Positions 48,281-58,596 of a DNA stretch of 64,000 bases are shown piece by piece. Made by a program: the position numbers and the translations under genes. The stretch is from Hyphomicrobiales bacterium. GTDB lineage: Bacteria; Pseudomonadota; Alphaproteobacteria; Rhizobiales; Devosiaceae. The stretch lies in the NCBI GenBank assembly GCA_026981645.1, contig JALSII010000001.1, positions 1 through 64,000 of the forward strand, in the 5' to 3' direction. The notes beneath the pieces are model-generated. The model did not search any database, was not told the origin of the DNA, and saw nothing but the letters and a program-made list of their open reading frames with translations. Position 1 is the stretch's first letter. The number at the start of each line of letters is the position of its first letter.

Positions 48281-49321
48281 ATGGTAACGATGGCGCTTAT
48301 GAAAAAACCATTGCTCGCAGCTGTGCTTGGACAGCAACAGAAACGACCTCCAGTCTGGATTATGCGTCAGGCTGGTCGATATCTCCCCGAATATCGCGAA
48401 TTGCGAAAGAGAGCAGGAAGCTTTCTTGATTTGTGCTACAATCCAAAGCTTGCCGCTGAAGTCAGTTTGCAACCGTTGAAACGGTTTGATCTGGATGGCG
48501 CAATATTGTTTTCGGACATATTGGTCGTTCCAGATGCCTTGGGCCAAAAAGTTGATTTTATACAGGGGGACGGACCGGTTCTCAATCCATTGGATACAGG
48601 TTCGATTTCAGCTTTGTGTAGTGATAATATATTGACACACTTGGAGCCGGTTTTTGAAACGATTGAGCGCATAAAAGCTGAACTCGAAGCAGAAAAAACC
48701 CTGATTGGTTTTTGTGGGTCACCCTGGACAGTGGCAACTTATATGATTGGCGGACGGGGCTCACCGGATCAGGCGAAAGCGCGTTTATTTGCACTTGAAA
48801 AACCAGCGGCTTTTGAAAGTTTGATTAATATTCTGATCGAAGCGAGTATTAAATATCTGATAGCTCAGATAAAAGCAGGAGCGGATGTCGTTCAGCTTTT
48901 TGAAAGTTGGGCCTTGAATCTGGACGAAAAATGTTTTCAGTCCTATGTAATTGGTCCTAATACCAAAATTATTGAAGGTGTGCGGTCAGAAATTCCTGAT
49001 GCGGCAATTATCGGATTTCCTCGCGGAGCCGCTGGAATGCTGAAGAATTACGCTGAAGCAACAGGTGTGAATATGCTGGGTGTTGACTATTCAACCCCGG
49101 TATCTTTTGTCGATAGTGTTTTGCCGGTCGGATTGGGAGTCCAGGGAAATCTCGATCCGTTACGTCTGGTAATTGGCGGACAGCAGATGACTGAAAGAAT
49201 AGAGGAAATTATCAGGGGGTTTTCAGGTCGACCTCATATATTCAATCTTGGGCACGGAATAGTGCCGCAAACGCCTGTGTCTCATGTCGCTGATATGGTA
49301 GCTGCTGTTAAAGAGGGCTGA
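48281..49321 (+). CDS. hemE: Uroporphyrinogen decarboxylase
   Basis: 346 residues from ATG at 48281; ATGs at 48290 and 48299 are near alternatives. Decarboxylates uroporphyrinogen III to coproporphyrinogen III. Signatures: PPVWIMRQAGRYLPEYRELR, GAILFSDILVVPDALG with the catalytic Asp, FCGSPWTVATYMIGGRGS, and FNLGHGIVPQTP. hemJ follows after 4 bp. Codons here are more A+T-rich than in the left half of the window. Confidence 0.97.
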   Translation: MVTMALMKKPLLAAVLGQQQKRPPVWIMRQAGRYLPEYRELRKRAGSFLDLCYNPKLAAEVSLQPLKRFDLDGAILFSDILVVPDALGQKVDFIQGDGPVLNPLDTGSISALCSDNILTHLEPVFETIERIKAELEAEKTLIGFCGSPWTVATYMIGGRGSPDQAKARLFALEKPAAFESLINILIEASIKYLIAQIKAGADVVQLFESWALNLDEKCFQSYVIGPNTKIIEGVRSEIPDAAIIGFPRGAAGMLKNYAEATGVNMLGVDYSTPVSFVDSVLPVGLGVQGNLDPLRLVIGGQQMTERIEEIIRGFSGRPHIFNLGHGIVPQTPVSHVADMVAAVKEG

Positions 49322-49325
49322 TAGT

Positions 49326-49760
49326 GTGGAATGGGTAAAAGCGCTTCATGTGATTTCTATAATTGCCTGGATGGCAGGACTGCTCTATCTGCCCCGGATT
49401 TTTGTTTATCACAGCGAGACAGAAGCAGGGTCCAGACAGTCGGAAACCTTCAAAATTATGGAGAGGCGCTTGTATCGGGCAATTATGACGCCTGCGATGG
49501 CCAGCAGCTGGATTTTTGGCATTTGGCTTGCTGTGGGGAGCGGTTATTTCGTGTCCTTGCAATTCTGGTTTTTAAGCAAGATGGTTTTTGTGATTTTTTT
49601 ATCAATTGTGCATGTTTTCCTGGGAAAACAAATGAGGAGTTTTGCCAATGATAAAAATCTGAAAAATGCTCGTTTTTTTCGTATTTTGAATGAGGTTCCC
49701 ACTGTGCTGATGATTGGCATAGTCATTGCTGTTATCGTGCGGCCGTTCGGCTCGGGCTGA
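49326..49760 (+). CDS. hemJ: Protoporphyrinogen oxidase HemJ
   Basis: 144 residues from a GTG 4 bp after hemE. HemJ (UPF0093) is a heme-binding membrane protein oxidising protoporphyrinogen IX in bacteria lacking HemG and HemY. Four hydrophobic helices; conserved His in LHVISIIAWMAGLLYLPRIF and the following VYHSE; MERRLYRAIMTPAMASSWIF; FLSKMVFVIFLSIVHVFLG. Pairing with hemE supports the heme role. Confidence 0.93.
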   Translation: MEWVKALHVISIIAWMAGLLYLPRIFVYHSETEAGSRQSETFKIMERRLYRAIMTPAMASSWIFGIWLAVGSGYFVSLQFWFLSKMVFVIFLSIVHVFLGKQMRSFANDKNLKNARFFRILNEVPTVLMIGIVIAVIVRPFGSG

Positions 49761-49908
49761 TAGTTGCATAGCCAGCAAAACCTGTTGCAAAAGCGGAATA
49801 TTCAGTTTATGTGATTTCAGCCTTCCCCATACGATTTTTGTCGTTATCGGCAGTTAAACTGCCCCTCCCTCCTTTCATATATCTGATCCCGTTGAGGTTG
49901 CGTTTTTT

Positions 49909-51174
49909 ATGCAAAGTCTAAAGTTAAGAGACCTTAAATCCAAAACTCCGGCTGAATTGCTGGCTTTTGCCGAAAAGAATGAAGTTGAAAATGCTTCAAC
50001 ACTTCGCAAACAGGAAATAATGTTTGCGATTTTGAAAAGACTTGCAGAGCAGGATACTGAGATTGTTGGTGAGGGGGTAGTGGAGGTACTTTCTGACGGG
50101 TTTGGTTTTTTGCGATCACCTGATGCCAACTACCTGCCAGGGCCGGACGATATTTATGTTAGCCCATCTCAGATCAGACGTTTTTCCTTGCGAACGGGTG
50201 ATACCGTTGAGGGTCAAATTCGCTCCCCCAAGGATGGGGAGCGCTATTTTGCTCTGCTCAAGGTCAATCAGATAAATTTTGAGGATCCCGAAAAGGCGCG
50301 GCACACAGTCAATTTCGATAATCTTACTCCACTTTATCCCGATGAACGGCTGGTGATGGAAGTTCTTGATTCCACCATAAAGGACAAGAGCGCCAGGGTG
50401 ATTGATCTGGTTGCGCCGCTGGGCAAGGGACAACGGGCGTTGATTGTTGCGCCACCTCGAACGGGTAAAACTGTATTACTGCAGAATATAGCGCAATCGG
50501 TGGCTTCAAATCATCCTGAATGTTACCTCATTGTACTGCTTATTGATGAACGGCCCGAAGAAGTTACTGACATGCAGAGATCGGTAAGGGGGGAGGTTAT
50601 AGCTTCGACCTTTGATGAGCCTGCCACACGACATGTGCAGGTTACTGAAATGGTTCTGGAGAAGGCGAAGAGGCTGGTGGAGCACGGACGGGATGTGGTG
50701 ATCCTGCTGGACTCAATAACGCGACTGGGAAGGGCATACAATACGGTTGTACCCTCTTCGGGCAAGGTGCTTACCGGTGGCGTTGATGCCAATGCCCTGC
50801 AGCGTCCCAAGCGGTTTTTTGGGGCTGCAAGAAACATAGAAGAGGGTGGCTCGCTGACTATTATTGCCACAGCCCTCATCGATACGGGCAGCAGGATGGA
50901 CGAAGTCATTTTTGAAGAATTCAAGGGAACCGGTAATTCGGAATTGGTGCTTGATCGCAAGGTTTCCGACAAACGTGTGTTCCCTGCAATGGATATTACC
51001 AAATCCGGAACCAGAAAAGAAGAGCTACTGATAGATTCGGAAACTCTCAAGAAAATGTATGTATTGCGTCGTATACTAAACCCGATGGGAACAGTTGATG
51101 CAATGGAGTTCCTGCTAGATAAACTAAAACAAACTAAAACTAATGCCGACTTCTTTGATTCAATGAATACCTAG
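49909..51174 (+). CDS. rho: Transcription termination factor Rho
   Basis: 421 residues. Hexameric RNA helicase. N-terminal helical part [20 protein letters not shown]-binding OB fold [20 protein letters not shown]; Walker [20 protein letters not shown]; Walker [18 protein letters not shown]-loop [13 protein letters not shown]. The 148-bp gap before it shows no obvious control element. Confidence 0.98.
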   Translation: MQSLKLRDLKSKTPAELLAFAEKNEVENASTLRKQEIMFAILKRLAEQDTEIVGEGVVEVLSDGFGFLRSPDANYLPGPDDIYVSPSQIRRFSLRTGDTVEGQIRSPKDGERYFALLKVNQINFEDPEKARHTVNFDNLTPLYPDERLVMEVLDSTIKDKSARVIDLVAPLGKGQRALIVAPPRTGKTVLLQNIAQSVASNHPECYLIVLLIDERPEEVTDMQRSVRGEVIASTFDEPATRHVQVTEMVLEKAKRLVEHGRDVVILLDSITRLGRAYNTVVPSSGKVLTGGVDANALQRPKRFFGAARNIEEGGSLTIIATALIDTGSRMDEVIFEEFKGTGNSELVLDRKVSDKRVFPAMDITKSGTRKEELLIDSETLKKMYVLRRILNPMGTVDAMEFLLDKLKQTKTNADFFDSMNT

Positions 51175-51189
51175 CACGGGAATTGTATT

Positions 51190-52518
51190 TTGCCTGAGCA
51201 GGATACAATTGTTGCCCTTGCCAGCGGAGCACCGCCGTCCGCAATTGCAATTGTGCGGATATCTGGTACAAGTTGTAGAGACGTTGTTTCTTCCTGTTTA
51301 AATAGGCCTCTTCAGTCGAACTGCCTTTCATTACGCAGAATTATTTCTCCCTATACAGATGAGCTGATGGATGAGGCAATGACTGTCTTCATGCCGGGCC
51401 CTAACAGCTTTACCGGCGAGGATTGTGCAGAATTTCATCTCCACGGTTCCCCTGCAATTGTGCGCGAAGTAATTGCGATGTTGACCAGGCATCCGGGGGT
51501 GCGTCTTGCGTTACCAGGTGAATTCAGCAGGCGTGCTTTCGAAGCAGGAAAACTTGACCTTACGCAAGTAGAAGGGCTTTCCGATCTTATATTATCAGAG
51601 ACAGAAACACAGAGAAAACAGGCTCTTAACCGGCTAAAAGGCGGACTGAGCAACCAGGTATCCAAATGGCGGGACAAAATAGTCAGCCTATTGGCTGAAA
51701 TTGAAGCGCATCTTGACTTCTCCGATGAGGGCGATGTTGGCGGAAATGACTGGCTTGAGTTCTCAGAAAAGCTCAGGGATATTCAAAAAGACATTGAGCA
51801 TGTCTTATCAGGTTATGACAGGGGGCAAATTATCAGGGAGGGATTCCGCATTGGCCTTGCTGGTCCACCTAATGCAGGAAAATCCAGTATTCTCAATTAT
51901 TTGGCTGGCTCTGATATTGCTATCGTAACCCCTGAAGCAGGCACAACCCGCGATATCAAGGAGGTTTCAATTGAAATTGGGGGCCAACTTGTTGTCTTTT
52001 TTGACAGTGCCGGGTTGAGAGCTACTGAAAACCCTGTGGAAGCGGAGGGTATCCGGCGAGCCCTAGCAATGCTGAGGCGTATGGATCTGATATTGTGGGT
52101 AACTTCCGTTGACACAGAAACCGACACGACAATCCCAGGGACCGATGCAGAAATCTTACATCTCTGCAACAAGTCTGATTTGGGCGTGGTAGAGAATTGC
52201 ACACTTGCTGTTTCCTGCAAAAGTGAGGACGGATTCCCTCAACTCCTAAAGGAACTTGAGACAAGGGTCAGCCTGACCAGCACATCCAGTGAGGGTGTAC
52301 TCATAAGCCACTTGAGGGACAAAGAAAGCCTGGAACAAGCGACCTCCCTATTGAAACAGGCCCGGATACTTTTAGATTCGGGGGATCCAGAGCCCCAACT
52401 GGAACTGGTCGCAGAAAGCATATTGCGCGCAACACATCAAATGCAGAGACTATTGGGGCTGGTTGACTGCGAGGACGTTCTGGACCAGCTGTTTTCCGGA
52501 TTTTGTATCGGAAAATGA
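51190..52518 (+). CDS. mnmE: tRNA modification GTPase MnmE
   Basis: 442 residues from a TTG at 51190, 15 bp after rho. With MnmG it makes cmnm5U34 in tRNA. N-terminal folate-binding domain with GEFSRRAFEAGKLDLTQVEG. G domain: G1 GPPNAGKSSILNYLAG, G2 GTTRD, G3 FDSAGLR (Ser in place of the usual Thr), G4 NKSDLG. The C-terminal FCIGK motif with the essential Cys is intact. Confidence 0.97.
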   Translation: MPEQDTIVALASGAPPSAIAIVRISGTSCRDVVSSCLNRPLQSNCLSLRRIISPYTDELMDEAMTVFMPGPNSFTGEDCAEFHLHGSPAIVREVIAMLTRHPGVRLALPGEFSRRAFEAGKLDLTQVEGLSDLILSETETQRKQALNRLKGGLSNQVSKWRDKIVSLLAEIEAHLDFSDEGDVGGNDWLEFSEKLRDIQKDIEHVLSGYDRGQIIREGFRIGLAGPPNAGKSSILNYLAGSDIAIVTPEAGTTRDIKEVSIEIGGQLVVFFDSAGLRATENPVEAEGIRRALAMLRRMDLILWVTSVDTETDTTIPGTDAEILHLCNKSDLGVVENCTLAVSCKSEDGFPQLLKELETRVSLTSTSSEGVLISHLRDKESLEQATSLLKQARILLDSGDPEPQLELVAESILRATHQMQRLLGLVDCEDVLDQLFSGFCIGK

Positions 52519-52531
52519 TTCACGTGAAACA
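52516..52531. other. parS site 1
   Basis: TGATTCACGTGAAACA matches the ParB-binding consensus TGTTTCACGTGAAACA at 15 of 16 bases. It covers the end of mnmE and starts the mnmE-mnmG gap. Confidence 0.85.
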
Positions 52532-52560
52532 TTGCACAATGCCATGGCACAATGCAAAAA

Positions 52561-52576
52561 TGATTCACGTGAAACA
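52561..52576. other. parS site 2
   Basis: A second, identical TGATTCACGTGAAACA, 45 bp from site 1 (start to start). The 29-bp spacer contains the perfect palindrome TGCCATGGCA and a near-symmetrical TTGCA/TGCAA frame. Confidence 0.85.
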
Positions 52577-52602
52577 ATCAGCCTGAAAACCCGCCTGGAT
52601 AA

Positions 52603-54480
52603 ATGATGACGAATGATTTTGGGGTTATTGTAGTGGGTGGAGGTCACGCGGGTTGCGAGGCCGCAGCCGCTTCTGCGCGTCTTGGCGTCTCTACGGCGCT
52701 TATCACGCATTCGTTTTCCAAGATTGGGGAGATGAGCTGCAACCCTGCAATTGGCGGCCTTGGTAAAGGACATCTGGTGCGGGAGATTGATGCCCTGGAC
52801 GGATTGATGGGCAAGGTTGCAGATCAGGCGGGCATACAGTTTCGTGTATTGAACAGACGCAAGGGCCCTGCTGTAAGGGGCCCCCGTGCCCAGATTGATC
52901 GTCAGCTTTACAGAAAGGCCATGCAGGGGGCGATCAAGGCTCAGCACAACCTTTGTGTTATGGAAGGCGAGGTGGATGACCTGATACTCAAGAATGGGCA
53001 GGTTTCCGGTGTCCTACTGGTTGATGGCGAGAAAGTTTTTTCCAAGGCTGTCGTGTTGGCAACGGGCACGTTTTTGCGGGGACTGATCCATCTGGGTGAC
53101 AAGACAATAGAGGCAGGAAGGATGGGTGACAGGCCTGTACTTGGCCTTTCTCTTCGACTGGAAGGGTTGGGTCTTGAACTGGGTCGGCTAAAAACGGGAA
53201 CGCCTCCCCGACTTTGTGCCGAAAGCATTGATTTTTCGACCCTTGAGAAGCAAATAGGGGATGATCCCCCTGAGCCCTTTTCCATGCTTACAGAGGCGAT
53301 CAAAGGCGAACAGACGGTTTGCCATATTACCAAGACAACCCCTGAAACCCACCGGATTATTGAGAGAAACCTTGGTAAATCGGCCATGTATTCAGGGAAA
53401 ATACAAAGCAGTGGTCCAAGATATTGTCCCTCCATTGAAGATAAAATCGTGCGCTTTTCAGAGAAAGGGAGCCATCAGGTTTTTCTGGAACCTGAGGGAT
53501 TGCGCTCGGATAGTGTTTATCCAAATGGGATTTCAACTTCCTTGCCGGAGGATATTCAGCTTGAATTCTTGAGGACCATGCCAGGACTTGGGCAAGTGAA
53601 AATCAGGCAGCCGGGATATGCCATTGAATATGATTATGTGGACCCGCGGGAATTAAAGCTGTCGCTTGAATTATCGGCAATTCCCGGCCTTTATCTTGCG
53701 GGTCAGATAAATGGGACTACAGGGTATGAGGAGGCTGCTGCCCAGGGGTTGGTTGCTGGCACTAATGCGGGCCGTGCGGCCCTGGGATTTGACGCGATTA
53801 TTCTCTCGCGCACCACCAGTTATACGGGTGTAATGATTGATGATCTTGTGGCGCGGGGAATATCTGAACCCTATCGCATGTTCACTTCAAGGGCGGAATT
53901 TCGGTTAAGTCTGCGCGCAGACAATGCCGATCAGCGTTTGACCGAAAAAGGCATTGAATGGGGACTTGTAGGTGATTTTCGGGCGCAAGCCTTTGAAAAT
54001 AAAAGGGAAAAAATGGTTAGTAGTGAGCTTCTTCTTAAGAAACTAACCACGACGCCCAATCAGGCACAGGTTGCGGGAATAGCTATAAACCTGGATGGAA
54101 AAAAGCGGAGTGCCTATGAGCTTCTGTCTTATCCTGATGTTTATCCGACAGATTTATTGCAAATGTGGCCGGAATTGGGAAGTATTGACCGTGAAATTCT
54201 GGAACAACTCGCCGTCGATGCCAGATATGCGCCCTATCTCGAGAGGCAAAGGCTGGATATTGAAGCAGTAAAGCGAGACGAAGGAAAGACCATTCCTGAC
54301 GGGTTCAATTATGATGATCTGCCAGGACTTTCTGCGGAGATGCTTGAAAAGTTCAAAAACTTTCGGCCGCAGACCATCGCGCAGGCTCAACGTATTGAGG
54401 GAATGACACCGGCTGCAGTTTTGCTGGTACTATCCCGTCTTCGAAGCGATCGGAGCAAGAGACGTGCCAGGGGGACCTGA
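52603..54480 (+). CDS. mnmG: tRNA uridine-5-carboxymethylaminomethyl modification enzyme MnmG (GidA)
   Basis: 625 residues, full length. FAD-binding partner of MnmE. FAD motif [51 protein letters not shown]; the NADH-binding and Cys-containing middle part ([13 protein letters not shown]); and the C-terminal MnmE-binding helices ([17 protein letters not shown]). rsmG overlaps its 3' end by 17 bp. Confidence 0.98.
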   Translation: MMTNDFGVIVVGGGHAGCEAAAASARLGVSTALITHSFSKIGEMSCNPAIGGLGKGHLVREIDALDGLMGKVADQAGIQFRVLNRRKGPAVRGPRAQIDRQLYRKAMQGAIKAQHNLCVMEGEVDDLILKNGQVSGVLLVDGEKVFSKAVVLATGTFLRGLIHLGDKTIEAGRMGDRPVLGLSLRLEGLGLELGRLKTGTPPRLCAESIDFSTLEKQIGDDPPEPFSMLTEAIKGEQTVCHITKTTPETHRIIERNLGKSAMYSGKIQSSGPRYCPSIEDKIVRFSEKGSHQVFLEPEGLRSDSVYPNGISTSLPEDIQLEFLRTMPGLGQVKIRQPGYAIEYDYVDPRELKLSLELSAIPGLYLAGQINGTTGYEEAAAQGLVAGTNAGRAALGFDAIILSRTTSYTGVMIDDLVARGISEPYRMFTSRAEFRLSLRADNADQRLTEKGIEWGLVGDFRAQAFENKREKMVSSELLLKKLTTTPNQAQVAGIAINLDGKKRSAYELLSYPDVYPTDLLQMWPELGSIDREILEQLAVDARYAPYLERQRLDIEAVKRDEGKTIPDGFNYDDLPGLSAEMLEKFKNFRPQTIAQAQRIEGMTPAAVLLVLSRLRSDRSKRRARGT

Positions 54481-55126
54481 ATCTACCCCTGGGGTTCGTG
54501 TGCTTGCCGGGCTGGAACCCTTTTTGGTGCGGGGCTTGGAGCCGGTCTCCCGGGATCTGGAGACCTATGCCGAGCTTCTGACCCGATGGCAAATTGTGCA
54601 AAATCTTGTTTCACGTGAAACACTTGCCCAGATATGGGGGCGGCATATGCGTGACAGTTTGCAATTGCTTGGGCATATAGCGCCCGGGGAGCGTTTTTTT
54701 CTGGACCTGGGTAGTGGCGGGGGGTTTCCTGCTGTTCCGCTTGCTATAGCGCTGAAGGGGGGTGGGGCACAGTTTCATCTGATTGAATCCAACAAGCGGA
54801 AAGCTTCGTTTTTGCGAACTGTTGTCCGCGAACTGGGGTTGTCGGTGAAGGTGCATGGCAGGAGGGTGGAGGAGGTTGCGCAGGAGGATGTTGGAGAGGT
54901 TCATCTGGTTACCTGCCGGGCAACAGCGTCCTTGGGGGTGGTGTTTGGTCTGGGGGCCCCTTTTTGGAGTGAAAAGACAAGAGGCCTGTTCCACAAGGGG
55001 CGGGAATATGGGGGAGAACTTGTCAAAGCACGTGCAGATTGGTGCTTTGATGTGGTAGAGTTACCAAGCGAGACGGATAAGGATAGCAGGATTCTGGCAA
55101 TTCGTATGCTGCGGGTCAGGTCCTGA
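54464..55126 (+). CDS. rsmG: 16S rRNA (guanine527-N7)-methyltransferase RsmG (GidB)
   Basis: 220 residues from GTG at 54464, within the end of mnmG. Methylates G527 of 16S r[26 protein letters not shown] motif [47 protein letters not shown]. The region coding for NLVSRET contains parS site 3, so this coding sequence also serves as a centromere element. Confidence 0.96.
   Translation: MPGGPESTPGVRVLAGLEPFLVRGLEPVSRDLETYAELLTRWQIVQNLVSRETLAQIWGRHMRDSLQLLGHIAPGERFFLDLGSGGGFPAVPLAIALKGGGAQFHLIESNKRKASFLRTVVRELGLSVKVHGRRVEEVAQEDVGEVHLVTCRATASLGVVFGLGAPFWSEKTRGLFHKGREYGGELVKARADWCFDVVELPSETDKDSRILAIRMLRVRS
54607..54622. other. parS site 3, perfect palindrome
   Basis: TGTTTCACGTGAAACA, an exact 16-of-16 match to the consensus and a perfect palindrome, located inside rsmG. 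Confidence 0.95.
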
Positions 55127-55157
55127 GGTGTGTTTTTAGTAGGTGTAGCGGCGAGTA

Positions 55158-55970
55158 GTGGAGGCGGTTTTGAGGCCACGAGTTCTCACTTTGGCAAATC
55201 AGAAGGGTGGGGTTGGTAAGACAACAACCACGATAAATCTGGCAACAGCCCTTGCTGCAATCGGCGAGCGCGTTCTTATTATTGATGTTGACCCCCAGGG
55301 AAATGCCTCGACAGGCCTGGGTCTGTCGCATCAGGATCGTATCGTTTCAGCCTATGATGTGCTGGTGGGGGAGGCCAGTGTCGCAAAGGCGGTTACTCCC
55401 AGCAGTGTGCCTAATGTGGCTCTGGTGCCTTCGACCATGGATTTGCTGGGGGTTGAGCTGAGTATATCTGGCGAGGCTGACCGGGCGTTTCGCCTGCGGG
55501 AGGCGTTGCGGGATCTTGAGGAGGCTCGTGTTGACGGGCAGCCGATCAGCTATGTGCTCATAGACTGCCCGCCATCGCTGAATTTGCTTACCATCAACGC
55601 ATTGACAGCTGCGGATGCGGTTCTTGTGCCCATGCAGTGCGAGTTTTTTGCCCTTGAGGGGCTTAGTCAGCTATTGCAAACCATTGAGCAAATCCGCAGC
55701 ACGCTAAATCCAAGCCTCAGTGTCCAGGGTATCGTGATGACGATGTTTGACAAGCGTAACAACCTGTCAGAGCAGGTGCTTCATGATGTGCGCACCGAGA
55801 TGGGTGATCTGGTGTATAATACAGTCATTCCACGCAATGTAAGGTTGTCTGAGGCGCCTTCATATGGAAAACCAGCGCTGCTTTATGATTTGCAGTGTGC
55901 CGGCAGTCAGGCCTATCTGCGACTGGCGACCGAAGTTATACGGCGCGAGCGCCATTTGAGTGCGGCCTAG
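55158..55970 (+). CDS. parA: Chromosome partitioning ATPase ParA
   Basis: 270 residues from GTG at 55158. Binds DNA non-specifically and drives segregation of ParB-parS. Deviant Walker A LANQKGGVGKTTTTINLA with the signature Lys16 and Lys21; VLIIDVDPQGNASTGLG; Walker B YVLIDCPPSLNLLTINAL; PRNVRLSEAPSYGKPALLYD. parB follows after 17 bp. Confidence 0.97.
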   Translation: MEAVLRPRVLTLANQKGGVGKTTTTINLATALAAIGERVLIIDVDPQGNASTGLGLSHQDRIVSAYDVLVGEASVAKAVTPSSVPNVALVPSTMDLLGVELSISGEADRAFRLREALRDLEEARVDGQPISYVLIDCPPSLNLLTINALTAADAVLVPMQCEFFALEGLSQLLQTIEQIRSTLNPSLSVQGIVMTMFDKRNNLSEQVLHDVRTEMGDLVYNTVIPRNVRLSEAPSYGKPALLYDLQCAGSQAYLRLATEVIRRERHLSAA

Positions 55971-55987
55971 TGCAAAAAGGAACGGAA

Positions 55988-56857
55988 ATGAACGAGAAAC
56001 CAACACGCCTCGGACGCGGTTTGGCCGCTCTGATTGGAGATGTGGCACCAATAGATGCGCCGCGTGTGGTTGAGGCAAATGGTCTGAAGCGGCTGCCGGT
56101 GGAGTTTATCATTGCCAACCGCAACAACCCGCGCCGGGATTTTGATCCTGATCAGCTTGAGGAGCTTGCCAATTCCATCCGTGAGAAGGGTGTGATGCAG
56201 CCATTGCTGGTGCGCCCTGGTGGCGACGACCCTGATGTCTATGAGATTATTGCCGGGGAACGGCGCTGGCGCGCGGCACAGGCCGCCGGGCTTCATGAGG
56301 TCCCGGTTATTATACGCGATGTGGACGACAAGGAAGCGCTGGAACTGGCGATTATTGAAAATGTTCAGCGCGCTGATCTTAATTCCGTTGATGAGGCGAT
56401 GGGGTATGGTGAGCTGATGGACCAGTTCGATTATACGCAAAGTGATCTGGCCCAGGTTATCGGCAAAAGTCGCTCCCATGTGGCTAATACGTTACGCCTG
56501 TTGCGTTTACCGGATGATGTGCTGGCTATGCTGTCCAAGGGGCAGCTGACAGCGGGGCATGCGCGTACACTGATTACAGCCAAGAACCCTTCGGCTCTGG
56601 CTGAGCGTATTGTGAAGGGCGGGCTTTCCGTGCGTCAGGCCGAAGCCCTGAGCCAAAAGCGGCTTGATGGCTCAGATGGTGCAAACAAGACAAGGCCTGT
56701 GGCCACAAAGAGCGCGGATACCCTGTCCCTGGAAAAGGAGCTTTCGGATTCGCTTGGGTTGAATGTCAGCCTTCAGACGAAGGGTGAATCTGGAAAGGTG
56801 GAAATCCGCTATAAATCCCTTGAGCAACTTGATGAAATCTGCCGCCGTCTGCGCTGA
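55988..56857 (+). CDS. parB: Chromosome partitioning protein ParB
   Basis: 289 residues from ATG at 55988 with AAGGAA upstream. CTP-dependent clamp that loads at parS. N-terminal ParA-contact segment TRLGRGLAALIGD; CTP-binding EIIAGERRWRAAQAAGL and ENVQRADLNSVDEAMGY; the parS-reading helix-turn-helix SDLAQVIGKSRSHVANTLRL; C-terminal dimer domain. Convergent with holA across 147 bp in which I see no convincing terminator. Confidence 0.97.
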   Translation: MNEKPTRLGRGLAALIGDVAPIDAPRVVEANGLKRLPVEFIIANRNNPRRDFDPDQLEELANSIREKGVMQPLLVRPGGDDPDVYEIIAGERRWRAAQAAGLHEVPVIIRDVDDKEALELAIIENVQRADLNSVDEAMGYGELMDQFDYTQSDLAQVIGKSRSHVANTLRLLRLPDDVLAMLSKGQLTAGHARTLITAKNPSALAERIVKGGLSVRQAEALSQKRLDGSDGANKTRPVATKSADTLSLEKELSDSLGLNVSLQTKGESGKVEIRYKSLEQLDEICRRLR

Positions 56858-57004
56858 CTTTCCTGATGGTTGCCGTATGGCAAAACGTAAAACCGGGCCC
56901 ACCAACGGAATTAAGGTCCAGGGAGCGTGCTTTTTCTGGCAAGGCTTTTTGTTCAGCCTACCCCATTTACTGATAACCGGGTTCCCCCTTATCGGTGGTG
57001 CGTC

Positions 57005-58048
57005 CTAACGTCTGGATGCTGCCATACAAAGGGCAAGCAAGGTGCGGCGCGCGATGGTCTCGTCGAGGGCGGGCTGTTGACGGGACTGGTGGATTGCAGT
57101 GTTGATGCGCTCTGCCGCTCTGGCAAGGTTCTTGTCGTTCCACAGGCGCAATTGTTGCTCAATTGAAGTTTTTCGGGAAAAATGGGGGCGTGGGTGACTG
57201 CGATTTAATACATCGTTGACCAAGAGGCCCTGGTCAATCTGTGCTCTGGCCAAGCGCAAGAACAAAAAATGATTGAGCGATGCGATAAGTATGCGCTGGG
57301 GATCAAGGGATGCGCCAAAGGCACGGCCAAGAGCTGTTTCCAGGTTTGCGGCATGACCGGTGCCGGTGGCATCAACAATCCGATCGGTTGTGATTGTTGT
57401 ATTATCTCCGCAGAGCTCTACAACATCATTTATGGTTAATATTTTGCTTTGGCTGGCGTAAATGGAGAGCTTTTCAAGCTCGCGCCTTGTTACTTCTCGA
57501 TCATTGCCCAGGCTATCGCGGAGCAGACTTAACGCCTCCCTCTCAACATTAATGCCGGCATCCCTGAAGGTTTGTTCAATGAGACCGGAGAGGGTGCCGG
57601 CATTGTCCGCATAGCAGGGAAGTGTACGGGCATCGGGGGATTTTTCTGCGAGCGCCCGCAGCTTGTCACGGGGCAAAAGGTTGCCTGCTTCTATGATGAT
57701 TTTGGCTTCAGGCATGTCCTTGAGCAGGCCTTCAACAGCGGGCGCAAGTGCTTTGCTCGCATTACGCAGGCGAATGACAGGGGCGTCGCCAAAAAGCGAG
57801 GTGGTGCGTGCTTCGACAGCAAGGCGCCCTGGGTCCGCATCAATATCGGCCATGTCAAGGGTGCTGAGTTGGAGGGAGTTAGAAGAATTGTCCGCGCCGG
57901 CTCCAGCGTTCTCCAGAAAATATGTGATCAGCCTTTGAGCGTTCTCACGCACCAGGCCAGCATCGGGGCCATAAACAAGAAAAATACCATTCTTGAGGGT
58001 GGGCCGAATGACAAAGTGCTCTACCTCATGTGCCTTCAGAGCCGTCAT
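57005..58048 (-). CDS. holA: DNA polymerase III delta subunit
   Basis: 347 residues. Clamp-loader subunit that opens the beta clamp. LVYGPDAGLVRENAQRLI at the N-terminus; VIRLRNASKALAPAVEGLL; DNAGTLSGLIEQTFRDAGIN; REVTRRELEKLSIYA; and the C-terminal collar helices. Overlaps lptE as ATGA. Last gene of leuS-lptE-holA. Confidence 0.93.
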   Translation of the reverse strand: MTALKAHEVEHFVIRPTLKNGIFLVYGPDAGLVRENAQRLITYFLENAGAGADNSSNSLQLSTLDMADIDADPGRLAVEARTTSLFGDAPVIRLRNASKALAPAVEGLLKDMPEAKIIIEAGNLLPRDKLRALAEKSPDARTLPCYADNAGTLSGLIEQTFRDAGINVEREALSLLRDSLGNDREVTRRELEKLSIYASQSKILTINDVVELCGDNTTITTDRIVDATGTGHAANLETALGRAFGASLDPQRILIASLNHFLFLRLARAQIDQGLLVNDVLNRSHPRPHFSRKTSIEQQLRLWNDKNLARAAERINTAIHQSRQQPALDETIARRTLLALCMAASRR

Positions 58049-58596
58049 TTCATATCAGACAAAGACTGCCCGGTTTGTGCTGGTGTCAGTGTTTCACGAT
58101 TCATGAGTACCCCCAGCAGTGTGAGACGGATGGTTTCGGCCAACTGGAAGGCTGCGCGTTCGGCGGCTTCGTTGGCGGCTTGCTGATTGGCCAGAGACTG
58201 GTTCGATTTTGTGTAGGAGGCTGAAGCTGTTCTGGTGCCGGTAAATACCGGTTCGTCAGTCATGGGATCAGTCACAACTATTATACCTTCAACGCTGACA
58301 GTGTTCGGTCCCGGGCGCACAGAGGAAGAAGAAACCCTGACGGAAACCACAAGGGCCGCCGGGTCCAAAGAGCGTCCGAACCGGGCGACCAGTTCGTTGA
58401 TAACGATCTGTTCAAGACGCGATCCAGGGCTTTTGAAAGAAAGGTTATAGGCAATGTCGGTTGCTGCGCGATCTCCATAGACAGGAGCGAATGAGCAAGC
58501 AGCAAGCACCAGTGGCGCCAGCAGCATCAACATCAGGCGTACCGCCCTTGCAGGCAGTTGAGCAAGGAGGGGGGAGGTTTGCTTAAACAACAACAT
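58045..58596 (-). CDS. lptE: LPS assembly lipoprotein LptE
   Basis: 183 residues from ATG at 58596, overlapping leuS by 14 bp; an upstream in-frame start at 58620 is less likely. The signal peptide ends in lipobox [12 protein letters not shown], with lipidated Cys near residue 34. LptE plugs the LptD barrel that inserts LPS in the outer membrane. The family is poorly conserved, so identity rests on the lipobox with FAPVYG, the length and the leuS-lptE-holA order. Confidence 0.88.
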   Translation of the reverse strand: MLLFKQTSPLLAQLPARAVRLMLMLLAPLVLAACSFAPVYGDRAATDIAYNLSFKSPGSRLEQIVINELVARFGRSLDPAALVVSVRVSSSSVRPGPNTVSVEGIIVVTDPMTDEPVFTGTRTASASYTKSNQSLANQQAANEAAERAAFQLAETIRLTLLGVLMNRETLTPAQTGQSLSDMK

